Source: Datnioides undecimradiatus (lineage: Eukaryota > Chordata > Actinopteri > Lobotiformes > Datnioididae). From it: a DNA stretch of 64,000 bases. This document shows, one piece after another, positions 53,601-61,485 of the stretch. The translations under genes and the position numbers were made by a program. The stretch's first letter is position 1, and each line of letters starts with the position of its first letter. The stretch is from the NCBI GenBank assembly GCA_008933995.1, contig WARS01000011.1, positions 13,793,516-13,857,515 on the forward strand. The letters run 5' to 3'. A model generated the notes under the pieces. The model did no database searches. It saw nothing but the letters and a program-made list of their open reading frames with translations, and was not told the origin of the DNA.

Positions 53601-56600
53601 TTCATGTTTCCTCCATATTTTTTTTTTTTATGTGGAGCAAACTCCACAAAGAAAGGACCAAAGCTAAGAGTTACTCTAGACCCTCTGGCTGTGAAGCAAA
53701 ACTGTTACCAGGTCATAATAGTACCTTCAGTAATTAATAGATTGCTTTATTTTCCCACATTTCAGCTCTCAGTTGTAGATTATTCAGGATTTGGGTGCTA
53801 TCCTCATATCTGCAGTAAGCTTACCTTCAATTGGCTCTGTTCCCACCGGCCAACCCCCATCCCTGTCTAGTGAACTCCCTCCCAGTTTAATGAGTGTTGC
53901 ATTGTGTGGGAGTGGACTATCATGAAGATAGAGTGCCAGAGCACCTCACCATCTCCAGAGATCCCACCTGAAAGGACAGAGTGAAACGAATGGCTCCAGA
54001 CACCGATTGATCGGCCAGTGAAGGAGTGTCCTGCCCCCTTGTTCACTGACATTAGTTATAGGAAGGGCAGTTGCATCGTGTATTGAGGTTGAGTTACAGG
54101 CTGTAAATGGTATATGCAGAGGCTTCAGCTATATAAACCTGTCAGAATATAAGAAGTGAGGCATGGAAAATGTAGGACTTAAATGATTAAAGGTGATAAC
54201 TCAGTTTGTTGTGGCATTTGTTCAGGGATAAAATGGCTTTGAACACTGTCCAGGCAGCCACTGGGAAGTCATTTGACATCTAAGGTCTTCTCATGGCAGC
54301 ACGCCTACTTTGTGTTGCTCACGTTGTTAATAACAGTCCAGACAGACGTGTCGAGGCGGGAGATGTCTACATAATGAGTTAAAACATTTTCAGGCAGGCA
54401 GTTCTTCTTTTGAAAGAGCATTGAAAGTGTTTTAGGGGCATTATTTTGTTCCCTCTACCTTCACAGATCAGTCCAAACAGCATCGCTGCCAGAGATGGAC
54501 GCATTCGAGAGGGGGATCGCATTTTACAGGTACAGTAGGACAGTCTCTCTCTCTCTCTCTCTCTCTCTCACTGGCCCCCTCTACACAAGCACTCATTAGA
54601 TTCAACATAAAAAAACCCAGTTTTATTTTGTCGCCCTCAACCACTGTCTCCCAGCACGAGAGCCCATTCATTTTTAATGGCAGCACATTAAAGGGGGAAC
54701 TCGCCCCCGCTGTGACTGTTAGAGGGGGAGAAATGCCCCCCTGGCTGTTTTAGTTACAGACTCAGCACCAACAGGGGTTTTTAAGAGTTCTGGTTCAGGA
54801 TGGTGCTGTGCTTCAGCCCGCTGCCTCCTGTGGGATAGCTGAGAGGCTATGACTGTTATTAGCCCCTAGCTTCATCTTCAGGCCCGAGATTCATAGGAAC
54901 TCTGCCACAGCCAATGAAAGGCAGTTGTTAGGCCTTAGAGCTGGATAACATTGTCTCCGTGGGTTAGGTGGGTAGTTATGTTTTTCTATGTGAGTCAGAG
55001 TCTCTAGTTCAATGTTAAAACTGCATTAATGGATTTTTTTGGCCACTTGGAAGCAGTGAAATCCAGCTGAAAGCAATACCCGCCATATTATTATCATATT
55101 ATCTTATAAACAATTGCCTTTTTACATACTCAGCAGACATACATTTTTTGCCACCCTACATTCACCACCTATTGACCAGTCCGTAAAGACCCTCCAAACA
55201 CCATTGGGTTCATAAGCTTTGACGCAATGCTAAAAGTTAAAGATTGATTTATGGGTGGTGAGATCAGTTGGTTCCTGCTGATGTAAACATGCCTTATTTT
55301 TTATCTAATCATATTTTAATATACAATAACAAACAGACTTTTGGGGGGTATTTTGTTTTATTGTACAAACAGTGTACAGTATGACTGTGGATGTGATCTT
55401 TTTAATTTAACTTTGACAGTGACTGAGCGTTACAACATTAATGGCAGATCAACTGCAGCTCTATGACTTAAGATCAATGTAATATTCTTTGCAGAATAGT
55501 ACAATAGTGCATAACTAGACAGAAAACAGGAATAAAGTCAAGGCAGACGTAAACAGTCTATGCAAACAATTACTAAATGCAGGGGGCGGACGCATAAGCA
55601 CTGTTGGTCTAATTGTCTACTGGCGTCATACCATGTGTTGTGTGACTGATTTAAGGCAGTGGAGAGTGTGTGTGTGTGTGTGTTTGTGTTTGTGAGGCAG
55701 ACCAGTACTCTGGCACTATTATCCACCAGTGACAGGGCCATTACTCTGCCTGCAAAAAGATGGACGCCCCCTGTCAGTGACCAGTTAATTGTACGGCTAG
55801 ATGTATGTACGCTGCCGGATACTTTGGTGAACACAACAGCTCCGTCGGCCCACAGCCACTGTCTCATTCATAATCACTGCTGGGTCCTGCTTCATATTAG
55901 GGAGCAACAATTTACAATTTCCGCTGGAAAAAAGCATTATTGTCGAGTGCCACTTTTATTGTGGTACTTTGTTTTTCTTAAGGGCTTTTATATTGAGACA
56001 ATGAGGCCTCAGTTTATGCGTGTGCTTGTTTTCAAAATGTTTGCATTTGTATATGCAGCGCAGGTTTGCTCGCTTTCATCTGACTTAATAGTGAGTGCGG
56101 GAATCATGTTTGTATGTCATTTTCAGATTAACGGCCAAGACGTACAAGACAGAGAGGAAGCTATGGCTGCGCTCTCCAATGACGAGTGTAGGAACATCGT
56201 GCTGCTGGTTGCCAGACCGGAGTTGCAGGTTAGAAATGACCACACGGCGCTGACATGCTGAATCTTTCAGCCAAACACCTACCACATGCTTAACATAGGT
56301 AAGGGAAGTACACTACTCACAAATTACAGCCCTGAAGGTTTGTCATTTACAGTGCATTTGCTCAGAGTAAACCTTAGTAGTGAACCCCTCCCCCCTCCAC
56401 ACCACCACAGCCACTCCTAGTGGAAGCCACCACTGAGACACCTCATCATGTTTTATTTTTATGTAGCGCCACTGTAATTGACTTCCAACGGTAAGCCATA
56501 AAAGCTAATGGCATGCTAATGTGGAGTGAGTTCAGGCTCAAGGCCGGTGGCGAATAAGCGAAAGGACTCTGCCGCAGTGCAGATGAGCCAGGAGCAAGTA

Positions 56601-59524
56601 GACTCTTTCTAATTAAATGTGTCTCTCAGTAGTAAATCTGAAGTCTTCAGATATGGATCCCATTTGGCTCACTTTGAGCAGACAAACAGATGATGGATGG
56701 TGTGTAGCAAATAGGTCAAAGGTGGCAGTATTATGTCCATTACATCGTATTGGCTTGATTTTAAGATTATACTGCATGTTTTAAAGATGAGGCCTGCTGC
56801 TGCTGCTGCTGGTGTTTTGTGGGTTAAGAAATGGAGAACTACACATCAGTCACCACACAAACACACATCACATTGATACTTGCAGTTTCTTATTTCAGAA
56901 CCATGCTGGGTGTGTTTTGGGTTTTTTCTTTCTCGAAAATCCCATTTGGGCACTCATTTGGAACACCCAACTATTTGTTTTGAGACACGGTGTCGCCACA
57001 AGCTTTAGGACTTGACAAATAACACTCACCCCTTTCTCCCTCTCTCACCGTATGCTTCCCTTCTTCATTCACCCTTAGCTGGAGGAGGCCTGGCTGGATG
57101 ATGAACACAGTGAGTTCCTGGAGCAGCTGAAGATGGAAATGTTGGAGGAGCAGCAGAGAGAGGAGATGGAATTGGCTGCGTTACAGGAGGAGCAGGAGTA
57201 TGAACAGGTCAGACAGCAGCAAAACATATGCTTTGTGTAACTGGATTAGTAAGTCAATGACACAGCTTTGTTATTTGGATTTAAGAAACTCTGGTAGTCC
57301 TGTTTTTATTTGCTCTCAATAAGAAAAAAACCTAAAAGCAAAAGCAATGGACTTAAGTTTACCTTCCACCATAGTACCCAATGTGTCATGGACGTCATAC
57401 CATCAGACTGACCGATATTTGCTTATTATTCATAGATTATTCATAGTCAGTATTAACCAGATTCAGCCAGTGGCAGAGATTGAATCAAACTCTCCATTGA
57501 CTTCCTTAGAAAAACAGTGAAGACAAGCTTTGCCCTTTGAAATATGAATATAAAATAACGATTATGAATATTTATGGAAGGGGACTGTTGAACCATTTAA
57601 ATTCCAAACATTAGTAATCATAATTTAAAATTCTGTTTTGTTCGGAGGATAGCATGCCACAAAAAAAAACTATAAATGGAACTTCAAAGACATGGCAGGG
57701 AGGAAACAATCCCCGAAGTAACAGAGCTGTATAACAGAGTTATGCACAACAGTATGTGTAGTCCTTCAGGAGAATACAGAATGGGGCTGCACTTTGTGAA
57801 CTCAAAATTACTGTAGTGTTGGTGAGTTTTTGTTGTTTTCTGTCCTCATTCTGTAAAAAGGAAAGTACATTTCAGTACCAAGAATAATTGCAAATAACAA
57901 AGAGTTACCAGTGTTAATAATCAAAACCAACCGCATTACAAGTTTCCTGCAAGTACCATAGATCTACATAAAAATAATCCTTAAATTGGTCATTAAAAAG
58001 AAGAAGCACATCTCATCTCCGGTCATCTCTTGTTAATCTCATTCATTTCAGAGAGCAGAAGATGACAAGCCCACCTGCTCCACACTCCCTCATCATAAAG
58101 ATGGTGTATTAAGTATAAGAGACAGAATGGAGAGCTCAGAGCATAATGTCCTGGCACACATCCAGAGACGTCTGTCCCAGTGCCTGAGAGACAATCGGGA
58201 CTCACACCGTATGACTGGCTCCACACGGCTGGAGGACAAAGAAGATGAGGATGATGATGAGATGGAAGGTGATCGTTTCCAGCAGCTCTTGGAGCTGAAG
58301 TGTCAAATACGTAACAGCGGTGAGTATGACCTGTTCTACAGCCGCCGCAGCACCATTGAGTGCAGCATGGGGGAGCAGGGCGGCGTGCAGCATGAGCTAC
58401 GTATGCTCAACGAGGAGCTCCGCAGCATCGAGCTTGAATGTCAGAACATCATGCAGGCCCATAACCTTCGGAAAGGCCAGCAGTCTCCCTCCACGGGCCG
58501 CTCTGCACCATCAACCAAAAACCAAAGCGTCCATCACAATGAGCCCACAAAGGGTAAACTGGCTGACATCAATGAAAGGCTGGAGAAATCGGACAAAGAC
58601 AGCTCCAGTGCTTATAACACAGCGGAGAGTTCACGGAGCACCCCTCTAGCAATGGACCGCTCCCCAGAGCACTCACTCCAGAGGATGGTTAGTCTCACCA
58701 ACCAGAGGAACCTTTGCAGCGGCCTTGCCACCGGCCCTTGTCTTAGCACGAGCCCAGTTCCACCATGCCGTGCACCAGCGCCGGGCAAAAGCAGCAGCCC
58801 TGACCACAGCAATCCTTCTGAGTCGAACCAGACACCTCAAGCTGAGGAGGAGAGCGGCAGCAAATTAAAGCCACGTGCTTCCCAGATCCCGTACTTCTCT
58901 CCATCCCACAGTTCTCAGCAGAGGCAGGTCAACATCCCAGCTCATGCCCGCCACTACCAGAGCTACATGCAGCTGATCCAGCAGCGCTCAGCTGTAGAGT
59001 ACGCTCAGAGCCAGCTCAGCCTCCTTAGTGTCTGCAAAGAGCCTCAAAGGCCCATTAATGAGCCCAAGATGGAGTGGAAAGTCAAGATCCGCAGCGACGG
59101 CACACGCTACATCACCAAGAGGCCTGTGAGAGACAAGATCCTGAGGGAGCGAGCCCTTAAGATTAAAGAAGAGCGTAGTGGGGGAATGACCACTGATGAT
59201 GATGCAATGAGTGAAATGAAGATGGGTAGGTACTGGAGTAAAGAGGAAAGGAAGCAGCACCTCGTCAGGGCAAAAGAACAGAGGAAAAGACGAGAGTTCA
59301 TGCAGCGTAGTCGGCTGGAAAGCTTGCGGGAGAACCCTCAAAGCAGCAGCGAGGGTCGCAAGGAAGTCAGCATTATAGAGCTCAGCCACAAGAAGATGAT
59401 GAAGAAGCGGAACAAGAAGATCCTGGACAACTGGATGACCATCCAGGAGCTGATGACTCATGGTACTAAGGCCCCTGAGGGAGCCAAGGTGCACAACGCC
59501 TTCTTATCAGTCACTACTGTATAA
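16882..59524 (+). CDS. pdzrn3: PDZ domain-containing RING finger protein, RING-less short isoform (pdzrn3-like), 8 spliced exons
   Basis: Joining 16882-16950, 42573-42826, 45419-45521, 51641-51739, 54467-54529, 56127-56228, 57079-57207 and 58052-59524 gives one open frame of 763 codons plus TAA (2292 nt). All introns are GT-AG. Residues 24-57 are the second half of PDZ1, 143-226 are PDZ2, 231-273 are an acidic Glu/Gln-rich coiled-coil, and 274-763 are the conserved tail ending SVTTV, a class I PDZ ligand. Family knowledge: full-length PDZRN3 (about 1066 residues in human) is an E3 ubiquitin ligase with an N-terminal RING, acting at the neuromuscular junction (MuSK) and in Wnt signalling (Dvl). 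The RING exons are absent here, so the window shows the 3' part of the locus and a short isoform. The tail (for example [11 protein letters not shown] and LSVTTV) fits PDZRN3 better than PDZRN4. Which fish paralogue (3a or 3b) cannot be decided from this window. Confidence 0.88.
17040..17060. repeat. (CTG)7 triplet repeat
   Basis: Seven perfect CTG units 90 nt after the donor of the short-isoform first exon. Confidence 0.95.
23449..23779. repeat. CA/GT microsatellite cluster
   Basis: (AC)n at 23449-23495, then interrupted GT-rich sequence, (TG)n at 23650-23681 and again at 23759-23779. The AC and TG blocks are on opposite strands in repeat sense, so the first can pair with the later ones. 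Frames read through here are low-complexity artefacts. Confidence 0.97.
25210..25236. repeat. GT microsatellite
   Basis: Interrupted (GT)n with one TATG break. Confidence 0.9.
26830..27372 (+). mobile_element. Decayed 3' end of another fish LINE (ORF2 C-terminal remnant)
   Basis: On the + strand the sequence follows, with many substitutions, the C-terminal part of a very common fish LINE ORF: GAGATTGACAGG (26881), then a segment reading [11 protein letters not shown] (from 26956) and CGHEL, where the expected Trp codon is TGA at 27023. This is followed by the counterpart of the SQMRWLGHLIRMPPGRLP region at about 27160-27235, and the usual ending CTGCTGCC...GACCTCG...AGAA...ATGATG near 27340-27371. 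The frame has stops and indels. I recognised it by remembered wording, so clade assignment is left open. It lies in the first intron in the sense direction. Confidence 0.7.
28158..28175. repeat. GT microsatellite
   Basis: (TG)9 tract. Confidence 0.9.
29105..29425. repeat. Percomorph repeat with TTAGCTTAGC core
   Basis: GAGCTTAGCTTAGCGTACAG...GGAAGCAGGGGAGAAACAGCC at the left, and CAGAGCCAGGCAAAC...GAGCTAACTGTCTGCTGG...GTATGAAAGTGGTATCTCT at the right, are the two opposed halves of a repeat I remember as very common in spiny-rayed fish. The middle (29220-29335) with CCAGTTACAGCCCATAAACC belongs to the same type of element. Confidence 0.6.
35008..35140 (+). repeat. Left half of the TTAGCTTAGC percomorph repeat
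   Basis: GAGGAGAAGTTTGACATTTTAGGAA...GCTTATTTGC...CTTGCTAAG...GATACCTCTCCGAAGTCTGTAAAGC...GGTTAGCTTAGCA follows the left half of the same repeat in order. Confidence 0.65.
36332..36351. repeat. CT microsatellite
   Basis: Pure CT dinucleotide run followed by CCCC. Confidence 0.9.
37346..37402 (+). repeat. Short fragment of the TTAGCTTAGC percomorph repeat
   Basis: GATTAGCTCAGTTTAGCTTTAACACAGGAAAGACGGGCAAATAGCTAGTCTGAC resembles the core of that repeat in + orientation. Confidence 0.4.
39790..39806. repeat. GA microsatellite
   Basis: Short pure (AG)n run. Confidence 0.85.
40845..41107. repeat. Degenerate copy of the 'GGGCTGCAACTAA' repeat
   Basis: It runs from a short AAATAATTGGGATTTG end, through a middle reading CAGTTTTTAGAGTTTTGG...GAGAACACTTC, to GCAGATTAATCAAGAATTATCATCAGAAATTAATTAATTACAGCTCT. 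The last part is the diverged inverted end of the same repeat family. Confidence 0.55.
42573..42826 (+). CDS. pdzrn3: pdzrn3 exon: C-terminal half of PDZ1 and following linker
   Basis: 254 nt, phase 0 to phase 2, residues 24-108. It begins [18 protein letters not shown] and continues through [10 protein letters not shown], the last helix and strand of PDZ1. The linker then contains [14 protein letters not shown] (residues 74-87), a hallmark shared by PDZRN3 and PDZRN4. The acceptor is TTCAG before GTG and the donor is CGACAG followed by GTATGT. The reading frame stays open 195 nt upstream of the acceptor, but that part (from 42378) is intronic and shows no family similarity. In the long isoform this exon completes PDZ1. 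In the short isoform it leaves a half domain without its carboxylate-binding loop. Confidence 0.92.
42827..45418 (+). other. pdzrn3: Intron 2 of the short isoform
   Basis: 2.6 kb between GTATGT and a long pyrimidine tract (with CTGT repeats near 45370) ending CCTGACAG. It splits a Ser codon (AG then C). It holds an A14 run at 43971-43984 and nothing else recognisable. Confidence 0.85.
45419..45521 (+). CDS. pdzrn3: pdzrn3 exon: linker between PDZ1 and PDZ2
   Basis: 103 nt, phase 2 to phase 0, residues 108-142. It reads (S)[18 protein letters not shown] and continues to ...TEEFEYE. This acidic, Tyr-containing linker ends just where the first strand of PDZ2 begins in the next exon, and it corresponds to the Glu/Asp-rich stretch before PDZ2 in PDZRN3 and PDZRN4. 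The upstream tract is strongly pyrimidine-rich and the donor is GAG followed by GTAGGA. The frame is fixed by the split Ser codon and confirmed by continuity with both neighbouring exons. Confidence 0.9.
45522..51640 (+). other. pdzrn3: Intron 3 of the short isoform
   Basis: 6.1 kb from GTAGGA to CCTCACAG. No coding exon is seen. The patch at 48900-49170 has homeodomain-like ATTA cores (TCATTAATTTA) and balanced composition and may be a conserved non-coding element. That is a guess from composition. Confidence 0.85.
51641..51739 (+). CDS. pdzrn3: pdzrn3 exon: first half of PDZ2
   Basis: 99 nt, 33 codons, phase 0 at both ends, residues 143-175. It reads [20 protein letters not shown] and on to ...VAIYVSE. 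KLGL at residues 154-157 occupies the carboxylate-binding loop (the GLGF position) and the following strands are typical PDZ. The acceptor is TTTATCCTCACAG and the donor is GTGAGG. It is the N-terminal part of a domain spread over three symmetric exons. Confidence 0.93.
51740..54466 (+). other. pdzrn3: Intron 4 of the short isoform, with an antisense LINE fragment
   Basis: 2.7 kb between GTGAGG and CTACCTTCACAG. About 780 bp of it (52872-53647) is a decayed non-LTR retrotransposon 3' end on the minus strand, annotated separately. The rest is AT-leaning and unremarkable. Confidence 0.85.
52872..53647 (-). mobile_element. 5'-truncated non-LTR retrotransposon (L2/Maui-like LINE) with reverse-transcriptase remnant
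   Basis: The minus strand encodes the last part of a LINE reverse transcriptase: [17 protein letters not shown] (the block after the catalytic YADD), then [11 protein letters not shown], then [19 protein letters not shown]. After a frameshift near 53215 it continues [17 protein letters not shown], and then VGWLSL. These match the order and wording of fish L2/Maui-type LINE ORFs as I remember them. The element ends in a short 3' region with AATAAAGG and a (TGAA)n-type tail (52872-52883 on the + strand reads ATTC repeats), typical of this class. The catalytic core and everything 5' of it are missing and the frame is broken, so it is dead. It lies antisense within the intron that splits PDZ2. 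Confidence 0.82.
54467..54529 (+). CDS. pdzrn3: pdzrn3 small exon: middle of PDZ2
   Basis: 63 nt, 21 codons, phase 0 at both ends, residues 176-196: [20 protein letters not shown] then Q. This is the highly conserved PDZ segment (N-S-I-A-A, D-G-R-I, G-D-R-I-L) that is almost identical across PDZRN proteins. The donor is GTACAG, followed 14 nt later by a (TC)13 tract. The exon is too short to stand out as an ORF and is recognised by its splice sites and by domain continuity. Confidence 0.93.
54530..56126 (+). other. pdzrn3: Intron 5 of the short isoform
   Basis: 1.6 kb from GTACAG to GTCATTTTCAG. It opens with a perfect (TC)13 tract at 54544-54569. The rest is unremarkable, with a short GT run near 55670. 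Confidence 0.85.
54544..54569. repeat. (TC)13 tract just inside the intron after the 63-nt PDZ2 exon
   Basis: Perfect TC dinucleotides starting 14 nt after the GT donor at 54530. On the transcript this is a UCUC-rich tract of the kind bound by PTB proteins. Confidence 0.95.
56127..56228 (+). CDS. pdzrn3: pdzrn3 exon: end of PDZ2
   Basis: 102 nt, 34 codons, phase 0 at both ends, residues 197-230: [20 protein letters not shown] followed by [14 protein letters not shown]. It gives the strand, long helix and last strand of PDZ2. The LLVARPELQ ending is between PDZRN3 (LLIARPELQ) and PDZRN4 as I remember them. The acceptor is TTTTCAG and the donor is GTTAGA. A longer frame from 55659 runs through this exon, but only this part is coding. 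Confidence 0.93.
56229..57078 (+). other. pdzrn3: Intron 6 of the short isoform
   Basis: 850 bp from GTTAGA to CACCCTTAG, with a long pyrimidine tract before the acceptor. It contains a (CTG)5 run near 56797. The block 56480-56640 (TAATGGCATGCTAATG and neighbouring ATTA cores) might be regulatory, but there is no direct evidence. Confidence 0.85.
57079..57207 (+). CDS. pdzrn3: pdzrn3 exon: acidic coiled-coil after PDZ2
   Basis: 129 nt, 43 codons, phase 0 at both ends, residues 231-273: [20 protein letters not shown] and on to ...EEQEYEQ. It is very rich in Glu, Gln and Leu and should form an acidic helix or coiled coil. The start (W-x-D-D, E/D-F-L-x-x-L, D/E-M-L-E-E-Q) matches the equivalent PDZRN3 segment; the second half is more Glu-rich than I recall for mammals. 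The acceptor is CCCTTAG and the donor is GTCAGA. Confidence 0.9.
57208..58051 (+). other. pdzrn3: Intron 7 of the short isoform
   Basis: 844 bp, AT-rich, from GTCAGA to CATTCATTTCAG. No repeat or RNA gene is recognisable. Confidence 0.85.
58052..59524 (+). CDS. pdzrn3: pdzrn3 last coding exon: conserved C-terminal tail with PDZ ligand
   Basis: 490 codons plus TAA, residues 274-763, entered in phase 0 at RAEDDKPTC. The ATG at 58127 is internal. Blocks shared with PDZRN3: [10 protein letters not shown] (349-358), [15 protein letters not shown] (389-403, coiled coil), [13 protein letters not shown] (451-463), [11 protein letters not shown] (574-584), [20 protein letters not shown] (613-632), the TTDDDA...[10 protein letters not shown] block (to 671), [20 protein letters not shown] (719-738) and SVTTV (759-763). 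The basic helices near 671-740 and the C-terminal T-T-V, which should bind class I PDZ domains, are well kept. Residues 470-570 are Ser/Pro-rich and poorly conserved. The region before 349 is shorter than in mammals, and the conserved DSGVGRTDES motif is eroded to DGVLSIRDR. Confidence 0.95.
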   Translation, partial: RAEDDKPTCSTLPHHKDGVLSIRDRMESSEHNVLAHIQRRLSQCLRDNRDSHRMTGSTRLEDKEDEDDDEMEGDRFQQLLELKCQIRNSGEYDLFYSRRSTIECSMGEQGGVQHELRMLNEELRSIELECQNIMQAHNLRKGQQSPSTGRSAPSTKNQSVHHNEPTKGKLADINERLEKSDKDSSSAYNTAESSRSTPLAMDRSPEHSLQRMVSLTNQRNLCSGLATGPCLSTSPVPPCRAPAPGKSSSPDHSNPSESNQTPQAEEESGSKLKPRASQIPYFSPSHSSQQRQVNIPAHARHYQSYMQLIQQRSAVEYAQSQLSLLSVCKEPQRPINEPKMEWKVKIRSDGTRYITKRPVRDKILRERALKIKEERSGGMTTDDDAMSEMKMGRYWSKEERKQHLVRAKEQRKRREFMQRSRLESLRENPQSSSEGRKEVSIIELSHKKMMKKRNKKILDNWMTIQELMTHGTKAPEGAKVHNAFLSVTTV

Positions 59525-61425
59525 AAAAAACAACAACAAAAAAACAAACACATTCTACCCCATGCGGTATACTATACTTGCCTCGTTCAATGTGGCGTTT
59601 TTATGAGGACAATAGGAATATTTTTCACAGTTTGTAACCCAAAAAGCATTTTGTAAAGAATTTATCAGTGGTGTCATGGCATTTTATTCATGTTTTTCAA
59701 TATTGATTTTCACATCACTCTGTGAGAAAAGCATTTTTTCTATGAATTTATAAACTATACAATTATTTTATTACTTCGCTCTAAACATGGTTATCTTTTC
59801 AATTCTATTTTCATATTTATGTTTTAACCATACAACTGGAAGTAGTTGTATGAGGAGCTTAAGAAAAGTTAAGTATTTTCTTTTGTGTATTATGTACACT
59901 TGCCATTTGCAACACACAATGAATCAGTGGGTCTCCTGCCTCTCTCTGACATTTTCAAATGTTCCTTTGATAAACAAATCTCTTTTAAAGCTGAAATCAG
60001 TAACTCTTTCAATGTTTAAGAGAAGTAGTTTAAATTTTGTTTCAGACTACCGGTGCATAGACTCGGTTGTAAGGTCTAATTAATCATAAAGGCCAAAAGT
60101 CAACCTAATAGTTATTATAAAATTATGATTGTTTAAAAACAGTGAAACATTTTAGCTTTAAAAGTGAGAGATATATATGTATCCTACATTCCACCCACAG
60201 TACTGTATTACTTAATCCTAATAAAAAATTGAGAATAATTACAGCAAGAATGTCTTGACTAACAGTTTTAATGAATTTGGAGTAAATGCAGTGACCTGAA
60301 AGTTTAGAAAATTACCATCAACCTCAAAGTGTTTCACCTCAAATTTCCATTTCTGGAATTTTCTTTCAGGAGGGATCGTTGGTTTTCGATTACTGAACAT
60401 TGCATATTGTTAATATGAGCGTTTCTGGTCGACAAATAACTTTTGCTAATATTATTTTTAGCTTTAGCATTGTTTTAAAAATCATCTTTCAAAAGTTTGA
60501 TACCTCATGTTACAATGAAACTCTTTTGTGTAATTTGTGAACTTGGGCTGCTTTTCATACAAAGCTACAAGCAAGAAGCTGCTACACTTCAAGGTTAATG
60601 GAAAACAACTTTGTGGACACAGAATATGTACAATATACTGTACTTTTAAAATCTGTTTGGTGTGAAGGAACAAATATCCCAAGAGTGCAAATTTTTCTGA
60701 CTCATTGCCAGTGCTGCAGCTTTGTTTTATGGTTTGCAGCTTTGGATAAAAAATATTTTGTATTCAGTTTTATTTTTCCTTAATATTTTAGGTTTTTTTC
60801 TACATATTCAACAACAGATGGACCTGCTCATAGCTTTTACATACCAGTATTTTTCCATCATTTTTACTCTCCACATACACCTTTACTCAACATAGCCTTA
60901 ACAGCAAGAACTCAACAATACGTTTGTGTGGCAAACTGATTAAATACACAAACAAACTGTGTCTGGTTATCTCTGTGCAACAGAGCGGTGTTATTCAGCC
61001 TTATACATACATTGTATAATTTGAGTTTTTAGTAACTGGAAAAGTTCATAAATATTGTATAGTCGTTAATGAATTATGTTTGCGGTCACATTAAACTGTT
61101 AGGATGATTGCCACTGAGCAGGACTCAGAACACAGCATATTAGATCATTGAAAAACTAATTGGGTGAAATGAATGGGTTGCCATTTATCAACAGACTTTA
61201 TAGTTCAGTTAAATGTACAGTATACTCATTCCAGACGCCTCATTTTTAACTGAAATATTGTAAATTTTAAATTTTAAACCAATCCCTGTATTTGTTTGGA
61301 GTCAATGTCAATGGTCTAATTTTGAGTAATGCGTAGTTGGCACATTTGTAGCCAGGTGAAATGTGTGATAATGGTGATCTTTGCAAAAAGAAATGATAAT
61401 AAATTATTGTTTTTTGGTATAACAT
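59525..61425 (+). other. pdzrn3: 3'UTR of pdzrn3
   Basis: AT-rich sequence from the TAA to the best polyadenylation signal, about 1.9 kb. It begins with an A-rich stretch (59524-59551) directly after the stop. There are two AATAAA hexamers (60220 and 61398) and an ATTAAA near 61090. The end is predicted, not observed. Confidence 0.6.
60220..60225 (+). terminator. Candidate proximal polyadenylation signal
   Basis: AATAAA about 700 nt after the stop codon. The downstream sequence has only a modest GT-rich stretch (TGTCTTG near 60250), so it is probably weaker than the distal signal. If used it would give a 3'UTR of about 0.7 kb. Confidence 0.4.
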
Positions 61426-61485
61426 TGCACTGGATCGTGCTTTTTGCTGTTGTCGTTGTTGTTGTTGTTGGTGGTGGTGTTTTTA
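61398..61485 (+). terminator. Probable main polyadenylation signal with GT-rich downstream element
   Basis: AATAAA at 61398-61403 is followed about 45 nt later by a strong GT/T-rich element, (GTT)n then (GGT)n then T5 (61446-61485). This is the classic arrangement for cleavage near 61415-61425. Confidence 0.6.

Noticed and set aside
55659-56126. Open frame leading into the PDZ2 exon at 56127
   Set aside because: It begins in a GT repeat, looks like random sequence, and ends at a good acceptor; only 56127-56228 is coding.
58988-59494. 168-codon open frame on the - strand
   Set aside because: Antisense shadow of the conserved last pdzrn3 exon.
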